The notes below the pieces were generated by a model. That model ran no database searches. It saw nothing but the letters and a program-made list of their open reading frames with translations, and was not told where the DNA came from. 64,000 nucleotides of DNA. Origin: Flavobacterium segetis. Its GTDB lineage: Bacteria > Bacteroidota > Bacteroidia > Flavobacteriales > Flavobacteriaceae. The stretch spans positions 124,001 to 188,000 of the forward strand of contig NZ_FQWE01000005.1 in assembly GCF_900129575.1 (NCBI RefSeq), in the 5' to 3' direction. A program made the translations under genes and the position numbers. The first letter of the stretch is position 1, and each line of letters opens with the position of its first letter. Shown here one piece after another: positions 1 to 9,310 of this stretch.

Positions 1-1398
1 CCCTGCCGCTGCCAAAAGTTCATTAGCCGCATGTAAAGTGTTTTTATGAAAATGAAACACACGTTCTGATTTGTCAGTTACAACTAAACCTTTCATTAGC
101 ATCTTATCCTGTGTTGCAACTCCAGTAGGACAAGTATTAGTATTACAGCGCAAGGCTTGAATACAGCCTAATGAAAACATAAATCCTCGTGCGCTGTTGC
201 ACATATCCGCTCCAAGCGCAACGGCTCTAAGAATGGAATATCCGGATATTATTTTTCCACTTCCTATTAATCTCATTTTATTTCTAATTCCAAAACGAAT
301 TAAAGTTTTGTTTACAAAAATAAGAGCTGGCTCAAAAGGCATTCCTACACCATCAGTGAATTCTAGTGGTGCAGCACCTGTGCCACCCTCAGCGCCATCC
401 ACAGTTATAAAATCTGGATAGCAATTTTGTAAGATCATCTCTTCGCAAATGGCTTCGAATTCATTTGTCTTACCAATACAAAGCTTGAAACCTATTGGTT
501 TTCCATTAGCAAGTTGGCGTAAAGTTGCTACAAATTGTACCAAACCTTTTGTATCTGAAAAAGCAGAATGTCCTGGAGGAGAAAGTATTGTTGTGTGCGG
601 TAAAACTCCCCTTATTTTTGCTATTTGCTCCGTATTTTTTGCAGCAGGTAGAACGCCACCGTGCCCTGGTTTTGCTCCTTGCGATAATTTTATTTCGATC
701 ATTTTTACTGTTGGAAAATTTGCTTTTTCAGCAAATTTTATACTGTCAAAACCGCCACTTTCATTTCGGCAACCAAAGTAACCCGTTCCGATTTGCCAAG
801 TGACATCTCCACCTTGCAGATGAAAATCAGTTAATCCTCCTTCTCCAGTATTGTGATAAAAATTTCCTTTTAAAGCTCCTTTATTTAATGCGAGTATTGC
901 ATTTTCACTCAATGAACCAAAACTCATTGCTGAAATATTTAAAAGTGAAGCAAGATAAGGTTGCGTACATTCTGGTCCTCCTACTAACACTCTTGGAAGT
1001 TCTTTTTTTACGACTGCTGGAAAAATTGAATGTTTTATTCCTTCATAATTAGAATCGTTAATATTTAATTGTGTTCCAAAAGGTGTTGTAGAATCAATAT
1101 CTTTTGATCGCTGGTAAGCAAGTGAGCGTTCGTTTCTTGAAAAAGGTTTACCATCAGTAGCTCTTTCAATAAAATACTGCTGAATTTCAGGACTAATCAT
1201 TTCAAAAAGATATCTGAAATATCCTAAAACAGGAAAATTTCTTAAAATAGCATGCTTATGTTGTATGCTATTAGCATATCCCAAACCTAAGATTATTGCA
1301 ATAAATAGAATTAGAAGTAATCCTACATCAAAAAACATATAAATTATTGTAGTTAAAATAAGGACAGATATTCCGAAAATAAAAAAATTCTTTCTCAT
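1..1398 (-). CDS. FMN-binding glutamate synthase-family protein (3' end outside window)
   Basis: An open frame of 466 codons runs from the ATG at 1398 to the window edge with no stop. The first ~40 residues form one or two hydrophobic membrane segments. The rest matches the central and FMN-binding region of glutamate synthase large subunits: ISAMSFGSLS, KLSQGAKPGHGG and the FMN-loop motif DGAEGGTGAAP, followed by a cysteine motif (CNTNTCPTG) like the iron-sulfur site of the family. There is no N-terminal glutamine amidotransferase domain, so it is a stand-alone membrane-anchored glutamate-synthase-like oxidoreductase, a type common in Bacteroidota. Its substrate is unknown. The gene is not followed closely by a partner within the window. 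Confidence 0.85.
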   Translation of the reverse strand, partial: MRKNFFIFGISVLILTTIIYMFFDVGLLLILFIAIILGLGYANSIQHKHAILRNFPVLGYFRYLFEMISPEIQQYFIERATDGKPFSRNERSLAYQRSKDIDSTTPFGTQLNINDSNYEGIKHSIFPAVVKKELPRVLVGGPECTQPYLASLLNISAMSFGSLSENAILALNKGALKGNFYHNTGEGGLTDFHLQGGDVTWQIGTGYFGCRNESGGFDSIKFAEKANFPTVKMIEIKLSQGAKPGHGGVLPAAKNTEQIAKIRGVLPHTTILSPPGHSAFSDTKGLVQFVATLRQLANGKPIGFKLCIGKTNEFEAICEEMILQNCYPDFITVDGAEGGTGAAPLEFTDGVGMPFEPALIFVNKTLIRFGIRNKMRLIGSGKIISGYSILRAVALGADMCNSARGFMFSLGCIQALRCNTNTCPTGVATQDKMLMKGLVVTDKSERVFHFHKNTLHAANELLAAAG

Positions 1399-1543
1399 GC
1401 AAATTTGATTTAAGCCCTAAAATACTAAGAATATTATAATTTTCAATTCCTATTCCATTAAATTTATTCTAACTAAGTTAATTTAGAAAAAAGTTAGTAC
1501 AGTTTAATATCTTTAGAAATGTAGATAAGATTGTTAATTCAAA

Positions 1544-1579
1544 AAAAAGGCTCTAATTTTTAACAATCAAGGCCTTTTT
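1544..1579 (-). terminator. Hairpin terminator after the NYN protein gene
   Basis: An 8-bp inverted repeat (AAAAAGGC / GCCTTTTT) about 24 bp beyond the stop codon of the minus-strand NYN gene. Read on the minus strand, the arm is followed by a run of T. Confidence 0.6.
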
Positions 1580-1602
1580 AAATAAGATCGTAGGTAATGA
1601 CA

Positions 1603-2388
1603 CTAACTAAAACGTAATCTTACATATACATGTTTGATACCTTTTTTATCAGATTCTCTCTCATCAATTTCTAAAATATCAGTAAGCGATTTTAACATCG
1701 GAGTTAATTTAGTAAATCCATAACTTCTAGGATCGAATTCTGGCTTTCTTTTGACAATTAAGTTCCCAACATCGCCTAGAAAAGCCCATCCATCATCATC
1801 GCAAATATCTTCTATTGTAGTTTCAATAAGTTCAATTGTTTGTATTTCTATTTTATTCGCTAATTTTTCTATTGGTTTTTCTACTGGTTTCTCGACTTGC
1901 TTTTTAGAATCGAGTGTAGGTTTTTTAGCCTTTTTCTTGATTGCACCATCTAATACTTCTATGTATATAAAACGATCGCAAGCCACAATAAAGGAATTGG
2001 GTGTTTTTTGTTCGCCAATACCTATCACTTTCATTCCAGATTCTCTCAATCTAATAGCTAATCTCGTAAAGTCAGAATCACTAGACACGATACAAAAACC
2101 ATCAACTTTATCAGAATAGAGCAAATCCATAGCGTCGATGATCATAGCTGAATCTGAAGAATTTTTACCTACCGTATAACTATATTGTTGAATAGGGGTT
2201 ATTGCGTGCTCTAATAAAACACTTTTCCAACCGCCAGCATTTGGTTTTGTCCAGTCGGCATAAATACGTTTTGTTGTTGGTGTGCCATACTTAGCAATTT
2301 CTTCCATCATTCCCTTAACATTACTATAAGGAACATTGTCAGCATCTATTAGCACGGCTAATTTAAGTTCTTTTGTATTTTGAGACAT
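1603..2388 (-). CDS. NYN-domain putative RNase with C-terminal LOTUS/OST-HTH domain
   Basis: 261 residues from the ATG at 2388. An upstream in-frame ATG at 2424 would add 12 residues that do not fit the family. Residues 9-145 form an NYN (PIN-like, LabA/DUF88) fold with the expected acidic residues in LIDADN (D15, D17), SSDSAMIIDAM (D79, D85) and SSDSDF (D104, D106). A lysine-, proline- and glutamate-rich linker (about 150-178) leads to a winged-helix LOTUS/OST-HTH domain (about 183-257: GWAFLGDVGNL...FDPRSYGFTKL...). NYN domains are metal-dependent nucleases and LOTUS domains are thought to bind RNA, so an RNA-processing or RNA-decay role is inferred. The gene stands alone with its own terminator. 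Confidence 0.85.
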   Translation of the reverse strand: MSQNTKELKLAVLIDADNVPYSNVKGMMEEIAKYGTPTTKRIYADWTKPNAGGWKSVLLEHAITPIQQYSYTVGKNSSDSAMIIDAMDLLYSDKVDGFCIVSSDSDFTRLAIRLRESGMKVIGIGEQKTPNSFIVACDRFIYIEVLDGAIKKKAKKPTLDSKKQVEKPVEKPIEKLANKIEIQTIELIETTIEDICDDDGWAFLGDVGNLIVKRKPEFDPRSYGFTKLTPMLKSLTDILEIDERESDKKGIKHVYVRLRFS

Positions 2389-2885
2389 TATAAATCTTTT
2401 GAAAATTGTTGACCAAATATACAAAGTTTATTTTTTAAATTATTTCCAAATTTCCATAAGAAATATTTAGAGATAATACTGGAGTGCAAGGAATCGAAGA
2501 AAAATAGTAGTAGAAATTGACAATAGCTTTACTTATTTCAAAATTTTAGTTTTACAAAAAAAAATAAAGGAACTTAATGTTTTTGATGGATTTATGATTA
2601 GTGATAGTAGTGTTATGAAATTTCAGCCGGAATAATGATTTTAATTCCAACTTTTTAATTTTTAGATAAATTTTAAAATAATAAGTATTACTATTGAAAA
2701 GTCTAAACAAAGGTTGTAATTTTAACAGTAAAATCTGATATTTTTTATGTTAAAATGGATAGGTTGAAGTTGTTCAAATTGCGTTCATTCATAGGGCAAA
2801 AAATAAATATACTTTCAAGTCTTTATTAAAGTTTAAATATTTAATTTTGCAACTTCTTAAAATTAAAATTATTACTTGATATATT
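2389..2885. other. Intergenic gap between divergent genes
   Basis: About 500 bp of very AT-rich sequence between the NYN gene and the oxoamine synthase gene. Apart from the TAnnTTTG motif at 2842, no ORF, RNA gene or repeat could be supported. Confidence 0.5.
2842..2849 (+). promoter_or_regulatory. Bacteroidota -7 promoter motif (TAATTTTG)
   Basis: Matches the TAnnTTTG consensus of Bacteroidota housekeeping promoters, 36 bp upstream of the oxoamine synthase start. No clear TTG at -33. Confidence 0.45.
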
Positions 2886-4148
2886 ATGGTAAAAGATTTA
2901 TTCGAAAGGATTCAAAACAATAAAGGACCATTAGGAAAATGGGCTTCACAAGCTGAAGGCTATTTTGTGTTTCCTAAGTTAGAAGGTGAGTTAGGTCCAA
3001 GAATGCAGTTTGGTGGGAAAAATATTTTAAATTGGAGTTTAAATGATTATTTAGGACTTGCAAATCATCCTGAAGTGCGTAAGGCAGACACTGATGCAGC
3101 TGCACAATATGGCGCAGCTTATCCAATGGGAGCACGCATGATGAGCGGACATACTAAATATCATGAACAATTAGAGAGTGAATTAGCGGCTTTTGTAATG
3201 AAAGAATCTGCTTATTTGTTGAATTTTGGTTACCAAGGAATAATGTCAACAATTGATGCTTTAGTTTCAAAAAATGACGTAATTGTATATGATGTAGATG
3301 CGCACGCTTGTATAATTGATGGTGTACGTTTACACATGGGAAAACGTTTTACTTATCGTCACAATGATCTTGCAAGCATGGAAAAAAACCTGGAACGCGC
3401 TACTAAATTAGCTGAAGTTACAGGAGGAGGAATACTTTTTATAACAGAAGGAGTTTTTGGAATGCGTGGTCAGCAAGGAAAAATCAAAGAAATTGTTGCC
3501 ATGAAAGAAAAGTTTAACTTTCGTTTATTGGTTGATGATGCTCATGGTTTTGGTACACTTGGTAAAACAGGAGCTGGAGCAGGTGAGGAACAAGGTTGCC
3601 AGGATGGAATAGATGTTTACTTTTCAACTTTTGCAAAATCGATGGCAAATATTGGTGCTTTCATAGCTGCTGATAAAGATATAATTGATTATTTAAAGTA
3701 CAATTTGCGCTCTCAAATGTTTGCAAAAGCATTGCCAATGATTCAAACTATAGGATCACTTAAAAGATTACAATTATTACGTGACCATCCAGAACTGAAA
3801 GATAAACTGTGGGAAAATGTAAATGCATTACAAACCGGTTTGAGAAGTAGAGGATTTAACATAGGTGATACAAACACTTGTGTTACGCCAGTATATCTTG
3901 AAGGAAGCGTACCTGAAGCAATGGTAATGGTTAACGATTTAAGAGAAAACTATGGTATTTTCTTGTCAATAGTGATTTATCCAGTTATTCCAAAAGGGAT
4001 GATTTTATTACGCGTTATTCCAACTGCGCCTCACACTTTAGATGATATTAATGAAACTTTGATTGCTTTTGAGGCAATACGCGAGAAATTAGTTAATGGA
4101 ACTTATAAAGAAATTGCTTCAAGAACTAAAGTTGATTTAGACGCTTAG
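2886..4148 (+). CDS. Alpha-oxoamine synthase, probably serine palmitoyltransferase
   Basis: 420 residues, full length for the PLP-dependent alpha-oxoamine synthase family (KBL, BioF, HemA, SPT). Visible features are SLNDYLGLANHPEV near residue 51, YDVDAHACIIDGVR (135-148), the cofactor-contact motif VDDAHGFGTLGKTGAG (216-231) and the Schiff-base lysine in STFAKSMAN (K251). The sequence is close to the SPT-type enzymes of Bacteroidota, which condense serine with a long-chain acyl-CoA as the first step of sphingolipid synthesis. 2-amino-3-ketobutyrate ligase and capnine synthase (cysteate as substrate) are alternatives that cannot be excluded from sequence alone. It acts in the cytosol. Monocistronic, ending at a shared terminator. 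Confidence 0.85.
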   Translation: MVKDLFERIQNNKGPLGKWASQAEGYFVFPKLEGELGPRMQFGGKNILNWSLNDYLGLANHPEVRKADTDAAAQYGAAYPMGARMMSGHTKYHEQLESELAAFVMKESAYLLNFGYQGIMSTIDALVSKNDVIVYDVDAHACIIDGVRLHMGKRFTYRHNDLASMEKNLERATKLAEVTGGGILFITEGVFGMRGQQGKIKEIVAMKEKFNFRLLVDDAHGFGTLGKTGAGAGEEQGCQDGIDVYFSTFAKSMANIGAFIAADKDIIDYLKYNLRSQMFAKALPMIQTIGSLKRLQLLRDHPELKDKLWENVNALQTGLRSRGFNIGDTNTCVTPVYLEGSVPEAMVMVNDLRENYGIFLSIVIYPVIPKGMILLRVIPTAPHTLDDINETLIAFEAIREKLVNGTYKEIASRTKVDLDA

Positions 4149-4190
4149 TCTTTACTGATTTTAAAAATAAATTATTTTTAATACAAAAGA

Positions 4191-4220
4191 AAAATCCATT
4201 AGTGTAGGCTAATGGATTTT
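4191..4220. terminator. Bidirectional terminator between convergent genes
   Basis: A perfect 12-bp inverted repeat (AAAATCCATTAG / CTAATGGATTTT) with a 6-nt loop between the convergent oxoamine synthase and GNAT genes. A/T runs flank both sides. Confidence 0.8.
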
Positions 4221-4267
4221 CTAATTTTATAGGATTTCAACAATAGAATTTAAAAAGGAACTGCCTT

Positions 4268-5386
4268 CTATAATTCTTTTTTAAAAGTACATCTTCGTTT
4301 GTGAATTTCTGGGTGAAAATGTTTCCATAAATTAATGCTTGCAGCATTATCAGCAAGCTCAGGTGTGCGAAAACAATTCAAAATTCCTTTCTCTTTAAAA
4401 GTTTCAAAATATTCTTTAAAAATCACTGCGGTTACCGCTTTGTTTTGATATTCAGGTAAAACTCCAATGAGATAAAAAATAACATCTTTGCAGTTTTTCT
4501 TTGCATTAAGCATGCGCAGGAATCCAAAAGGAAACAGCTTTCCCTTAGATTTTTGTAAAGCTTCCGTAAAAGAGGGCATTACAATACTGAAAGCTATAAT
4601 ATTATGATCCTTATCTTCTACAAATTTTATAAATTCTGGATTTATAAAGCTGATGTATTTTTTCTTAAAGTATTCCTTTTGTGTATTAGAAATAGCTACA
4701 AAAGAGGAAAGAGAGGCATACGATTTGTTAAATAAATCAAACATTTTATCTACATGTGGCATTACTTCTGCTGTAGTTTTAAAATTGAGCGGACTTAATT
4801 GATAACGTCGTTTTACTAAATCATTGGCTTTTTCAAAAAATTCTAACTTTACGTTTTCAAACGGAAATTTACTCTCGATATATTCTTTTTCCTTTACATA
4901 ACCTAGTTTTTCAAAATGAGTTGCATAGTAAGGAGCGTTATACCATGTGATCATTGTACCTATTTGATCAAATCCTTCCGTTAAGACTCCCACTTTGTCT
5001 AAGTTTGAAAAACCCATTGGACCTTCAACATACTCCAAATGGTTTTTTCGCCCTAGTTCATATACTTTTTCTAAAAGTGCTTTAGTGACTTCGATATCAT
5101 CTATAACATCAAACCAACCAAAACGAACTTTCTTTTTTTGCTGATCATTTACTTCACTCCAATTAATAATGGCAGTGATTCGTCCAACTATCTCATTGTT
5201 TCTCTTTGCAACATAGAAGTAAGCTTCAGCTGTTTCAAAAGCTGGGTTATTTTTCTTGTCAAAGCCTTCAAGTTCATCTACGATTAATGGCGGAACCCAA
5301 TATTTATTATTTTTATATAATGTAAATGGAAATTTTATATATTCTTTTAATTCAATCTTAGTTTTTGCTTCGTGTATTGTAATCAT
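4268..5386 (-). CDS. GNAT-fold acyltransferase-like protein
   Basis: 372 residues in what looks like two acyltransferase-like halves. Near residue 315 the segment IGVLPEYQNKAVTAVIF resembles the acyl-CoA-binding motif A of GNAT proteins, followed by the typical ELADNAASINLWK stretch. There is no signal peptide. Proteins like this are annotated only as GNAT-family or hypothetical in Bacteroidota. It converges on the serine-palmitoyltransferase-like gene. Because bacterial ceramide synthases in Caulobacter belong to the GNAT superfamily, an acyl transfer to the sphingoid base is a possible role, but this is inference. It abuts the downstream barrel gene (5408-6343) with 21 bp between them, so the two may be co-transcribed. 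Confidence 0.7.
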   Translation of the reverse strand: MITIHEAKTKIELKEYIKFPFTLYKNNKYWVPPLIVDELEGFDKKNNPAFETAEAYFYVAKRNNEIVGRITAIINWSEVNDQQKKKVRFGWFDVIDDIEVTKALLEKVYELGRKNHLEYVEGPMGFSNLDKVGVLTEGFDQIGTMITWYNAPYYATHFEKLGYVKEKEYIESKFPFENVKLEFFEKANDLVKRRYQLSPLNFKTTAEVMPHVDKMFDLFNKSYASLSSFVAISNTQKEYFKKKYISFINPEFIKFVEDKDHNIIAFSIVMPSFTEALQKSKGKLFPFGFLRMLNAKKNCKDVIFYLIGVLPEYQNKAVTAVIFKEYFETFKEKGILNCFRTPELADNAASINLWKHFHPEIHKRRCTFKKEL

Positions 5387-5407
5387 ATTATATTGTAGCT
5401 ACTTAAA

Positions 5408-6343
5408 TTATCCTTTTTTCGTTTTTCTAGATTTTTTAGATACTTTTTTCTTAGAATCGCCTGTTGCAACTTTTATTCTTATTTCTTTATAATTTCCATC
5501 AAATCGCCATGACATACCTACGCCACCATAAAGTATAGAAGGCGTATTTTTTAAACTATTGCTTATTGATGCATCAATTTGGAAACTATTATTTACTAAA
5601 TAAGCAGCTCCTCCTCTAATTATGGCATCACTGTAAAAATCACTTTTATAACCTTGATTTTCAACAAAACCAGACCATTTATCATTAAAACCTCTAGTTA
5701 AAGTTACAACATATCCATAACTAGGAAAATCAGTTGTAAGATAGTTTGCAATTATATTCGTTACAAAAACCCATTTACCGTCACCCAAATGATTTTGTGT
5801 GATTAACATAATTTTCGGTGACACGCTCGACTCTGGGGTAAAAGAATATGGATTGTCAGAAAAGCTTAAATTGGCTCCTGCAAATACGGAAACTGCAGGC
5901 AGTAATTGTCGCCAACTCAAACCTCTATTTGCTTTCCAGCTATAAATATTAATCTTTTTTTCGTAATTTTTAAAGGGATCGTAAATCAAATATTTTGCTC
6001 CTAAAACGGTTTGCTTTAATCCTGATTGCTGTTCTTTAAGAAAATTTCTAGTCTGTTGCTGATTTTGATATTGGAAACTAGCAATGAACTCTAATTGTTC
6101 CTTAAGAAATCCCCACCTTAGCATTAAATCTACTCCAAAACCATTATTTTCATAATTTAAAATATCGTGTTGTTCATGTATACCATAAACGCCAGTTTCA
6201 ACTTGGAAGACTGATTTACCTACGGAAAAGGCCGACATTGTTTCACCAGGACGATTTGAGTTTATTTGATCAGTGTATTGACCATAATGCGTTATTGGTA
6301 CTAAGAATATTAATAAAAAGAGATTTTTTTTAATTTTGAACAT
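5408..6343 (-). CDS. Outer-membrane transporter-like beta-barrel (MetA-pathway phenol degradation type)
   Basis: 311 residues. A signal peptide (FLLIFLVPITHYGQ, cleavage near residue 21) is followed by alternating short beta strands ending in aromatic residues, and by QINSNRPGETMSAFSVGK, a start characteristic of the 'putative MetA-pathway of phenol degradation' barrel family. The C-terminus is a lysine/arginine-rich tail (KKKVSKKSRKTKKG) after the last strand. It is an outer-membrane barrel whose cargo is unknown. The phenol label reflects only family naming. It lies 21 bp upstream of the GNAT gene on the same strand. Confidence 0.7.
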   Translation of the reverse strand: MFKIKKNLFLLIFLVPITHYGQYTDQINSNRPGETMSAFSVGKSVFQVETGVYGIHEQHDILNYENNGFGVDLMLRWGFLKEQLEFIASFQYQNQQQTRNFLKEQQSGLKQTVLGAKYLIYDPFKNYEKKINIYSWKANRGLSWRQLLPAVSVFAGANLSFSDNPYSFTPESSVSPKIMLITQNHLGDGKWVFVTNIIANYLTTDFPSYGYVVTLTRGFNDKWSGFVENQGYKSDFYSDAIIRGGAAYLVNNSFQIDASISNSLKNTPSILYGGVGMSWRFDGNYKEIRIKVATGDSKKKVSKKSRKTKKG

Positions 6344-6450
6344 GCTATTATATTTTTAGAGCGCAACATCGCAAGCCAAATGTACTATATTTTATCATTT
6401 ATTTAAGAACGATATTTTAAATTTGCCCTGAATTTTCGGTTAGTATTTAT

Positions 6451-6458
6451 TAATTTTG
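6451..6458 (+). promoter_or_regulatory. Bacteroidota -7 promoter motif (TAATTTTG)
   Basis: TAnnTTTG match 17 bp upstream of the DUF4834-type gene start, leaving a very short leader. Confidence 0.45.
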
Positions 6459-6475
6459 GAGAAAAATACTAAATT

Positions 6476-6754
6476 ATGCAAATAGCTTCATTCACTGGCT
6501 TACTGAAAGCAATTTTTTACATGATTGCATTCTATTATATCTTCAGATTTTTAGCAAAATTATTTTTGCCTCTGCTAGTGAAAAAAGTGGTTGAAAAGGC
6601 TGGTCAAAACATGCAACAGCAGCAAAAAAAGCAACAAGAATCTTGGGAAAAGACTTCAAATCAGGATGAAGTAATTTATAAAACTTCAAATGCTAAAAAT
6701 CCTCGTGAAACCAAAAAAGTGGGTGATTATGTTGATTATGAAGAAATAGATTAA
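6476..6754 (+). CDS. DUF4834-type small membrane protein
   Basis: 92 residues: one hydrophobic segment (about 9-38, including IFYMIAFYYIFRFLAKLFLPLLV), then a glutamine-rich stretch (MQQQQKKQQ) and an acidic/basic cytosolic tail. It matches the flavobacterial DUF4834 family in layout. Function unknown. It is 46 bp upstream of the YfhO-family gene on the same strand, a likely operon. Confidence 0.75.
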   Translation: MQIASFTGLLKAIFYMIAFYYIFRFLAKLFLPLLVKKVVEKAGQNMQQQQKKQQESWEKTSNQDEVIYKTSNAKNPRETKKVGDYVDYEEID

Positions 6755-6800
6755 GTTTGCCGTTTTATAAAAGCTTTTCATTAATCCAAATTTTGTCAAA

Positions 6801-9215
6801 TTGAAAATAATAAATAAGTTCTATCCACACGTATTAGTTATATTGGGTTTTCTATTAATTTCCCTTATTTATTTTTATCCTGTGTTGCAAGGAAAACAAA
6901 TCTCTCAATCAGATATTGTGCAATATACAGGAATGGCAAAAGAACAAAACGACTTTAGAGCTTCTTATGATACGGAACCTTATTGGACAAATTCTGCTTT
7001 TGGCGGTATGCCCACCTATCAGTTAGGTGCAAAATATCCACATGATTACATAGGAGCTATTGATGATACATTGCGTTTTTTACCACGTCCCGCTGATTAC
7101 TTATTTCTATACTTTTTAAGTTTTTATGGATTACTTTTAGTTCTTAAAGTTGATCCATTAAAAGCTTTTTTTGGCGCTCTAGCTTTTGGTTTTTCTACTT
7201 ATTTGATTATAATTCTTGGTGTAGGTCATAACGCTAAAGCACACGCAATTGCGTATATGCCGCTTGTAATTGCAGGATTTATATTGGTTTTTCAGAAAAA
7301 ATATATTGTCGGTGGTTTGCTTACTCTTTTTGCGACAGCACTAGAGATTAGTGCGAATCACTTTCAAATGACTTATTACCTATTGATTTTCTTATTAATA
7401 CTTTCAGGATATTTTGTTTATCAGCAAATAAAAGATAAGGATTATAAAGCATTGCTTTATTCATCTCTCACCTTGGCTGTGGCTGGGGTTTTTGCTATTG
7501 GTGCGAATGCTACAAGCTTATTGGCGACAGCTGAATATGCCGATTTTAGCACACGCGGAAAAAGCGAATTAACGTTTAATCCTGACGGTTCTAAGAATGC
7601 AAACAGCAGTGCTCTTACCTACGATTATATCACTGAATACAGCTACGGAATCATGGAAAGTTTTAATTTGATTGCACCTAGATTATTTGGTGGATCAAAC
7701 AATGAAGCAGTAGGTAAGGAAAGTCATATGTATGAATTTATGATTGGGAAAGGAGTTCCTGAAGGTCAAGCGACAGATTTCGTCTCTGGAATGCCAACAT
7801 ATTGGGGTGAGCAACCTATTGTTGCAGCTCCGGCGTATATTGGCGCCGTAGTGTTTTTTCTAGGGATATTAGCTTTATTTATCGATGAGCGTAAGATAAA
7901 ATATGTCTTTTTAGCAGGTGCAATTGTTGCTTTGATATTGTCATGGGGAAAAAATTTTCCATTACTGACTGACTTTTTCATTGATTTTGTGCCAATGTAC
8001 AATAAGTTTAGAGCAGTTTCTTCAATTCAGGTAATTCTTGAGTTGTGTTTTCCAGTGCTCGCAATTATGGGATTACAATCCTTTTTTAAATTAGATAAAA
8101 AATTGCAATGGAAAGGACTTTATCAAAGCGCAAGCTTAGTGATAGGCATTATTGTGATTTTATTTTTAAGCAAAAGTTTGTTTAGTTTTTCTGGTGGTAA
8201 TGATGCTTACTTTCAAGAAAGTTATGGTCCTGAATTTGTAGATGCATTAAAGCTAGATAGGATGAGTTTATATAGTGCTGATTTACTTCGATCTGCTTTT
8301 TTTGTTTTAATAGTTGCTGGAGTTTTGTGGTTAAGTATTAAGGAACGATTTGCTCAGAATACTGCAATTATAATTGTAGGTGTTTTAATGATTTCTGATC
8401 TGTTTTTTGTGGCAAAGAATTATGTATCTGCAAAAGATTTTGTGAGTGGTCGAGAGGTAGAAGTTCCTTTTCAAGAGTCGCCTTCAGATACTGAAATTTT
8501 AAAAGATACTTCAAATTACCGCGTTTTTGAAGTCTCTGGAAATTTATCGAGTGCTCGAGCTTCTTATTTTCATAAATCGATAGGAGGTTACAGTGCGGTT
8601 AAGCCGAGAAGAATGCAACAATTATTCGATTACCAAATCGCGAATAACAATATGGAAATCTTAAACATGTTAGATGTTAAATATGTAATTCAAACCGATA
8701 AGGACGGAAATGAATTTCCAACTTCCAATCCTAGGGCCAATGGAAATGCTTGGTTCGTGAGTCAAGTTAAGTCAGCTAATTCTGCCGATGAAGAAATGAA
8801 AACATTGGAAGGCTTAGATTCTAAAAACATAGCGGTTGTAAATGATAACGAATTTAAGGTAAGTAAAAAGGCTTTCGCTAAAGATATTGTATCGAAAATT
8901 GCATTGACATCTTATAAGCCCAATCACTTGATTTACAACTCAAATAATTCAAATGCTGGTTTAGCCGTATTCTCAGAAATGTATTATGGAAAAGGTTGGA
9001 ATGCTTATATTGATGGAAATAAAGTAGATCACATTAGGGTTGATTATGTGTTGAGAGGCTTAGAAATTCCTGCGGGAAAACACAAGGTTGAATTTAAGTT
9101 TGAACCTCAAGTGATACAAACTGGTAGTACAATAACTTTAATAAGCGGTGTTGGAATTTTATTTCTATTAATTGGAGGTGTTTATTTTGAAAGAAAGAAA
9201 AGAGTTCAGATTTAA
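6801..9215 (+). CDS. YfhO-family polytopic membrane protein
   Basis: 804 residues starting at a TTG codon (6801), as no ATG fits. About a dozen hydrophobic segments fill residues 1-560, with the early soluble loop ISQSDIVQYTGMAKEQ typical of YfhO. A large extracytoplasmic C-terminal domain follows (about 560-775), then a last membrane helix (ITLISGVGILFLLIGGVYF) and a basic tail. YfhO proteins resemble GT-C glycosyltransferases and modify cell-envelope glycopolymers in Firmicutes. Here the neighbours (glycosyltransferase, flippase) support an envelope polysaccharide role, though the substrate is unknown. Confidence 0.85.
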   Translation: MKIINKFYPHVLVILGFLLISLIYFYPVLQGKQISQSDIVQYTGMAKEQNDFRASYDTEPYWTNSAFGGMPTYQLGAKYPHDYIGAIDDTLRFLPRPADYLFLYFLSFYGLLLVLKVDPLKAFFGALAFGFSTYLIIILGVGHNAKAHAIAYMPLVIAGFILVFQKKYIVGGLLTLFATALEISANHFQMTYYLLIFLLILSGYFVYQQIKDKDYKALLYSSLTLAVAGVFAIGANATSLLATAEYADFSTRGKSELTFNPDGSKNANSSALTYDYITEYSYGIMESFNLIAPRLFGGSNNEAVGKESHMYEFMIGKGVPEGQATDFVSGMPTYWGEQPIVAAPAYIGAVVFFLGILALFIDERKIKYVFLAGAIVALILSWGKNFPLLTDFFIDFVPMYNKFRAVSSIQVILELCFPVLAIMGLQSFFKLDKKLQWKGLYQSASLVIGIIVILFLSKSLFSFSGGNDAYFQESYGPEFVDALKLDRMSLYSADLLRSAFFVLIVAGVLWLSIKERFAQNTAIIIVGVLMISDLFFVAKNYVSAKDFVSGREVEVPFQESPSDTEILKDTSNYRVFEVSGNLSSARASYFHKSIGGYSAVKPRRMQQLFDYQIANNNMEILNMLDVKYVIQTDKDGNEFPTSNPRANGNAWFVSQVKSANSADEEMKTLEGLDSKNIAVVNDNEFKVSKKAFAKDIVSKIALTSYKPNHLIYNSNNSNAGLAVFSEMYYGKGWNAYIDGNKVDHIRVDYVLRGLEIPAGKHKVEFKFEPQVIQTGSTITLISGVGILFLLIGGVYFERKKRVQI

Positions 9216-9310
9216 GATTTTTGGTTAACGATTATAGATTTAACATTTTTGAACTGCACTCTAAATTTGTTAATTTTTAATCATTTATTACATTAATAAA
9301 CAAATTACTT

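Noticed and set aside
197..803. Plus-strand ORFs opposite the glutamate synthase-like gene
   Set aside because: They are antisense shadows; the minus-strand frame carries recognisable motifs throughout.
5838..5850. CTCTGGGGTAAAA inside the barrel gene as another dispersed repeat copy
   Set aside because: Only this short block matches, and it is inside a coding frame.
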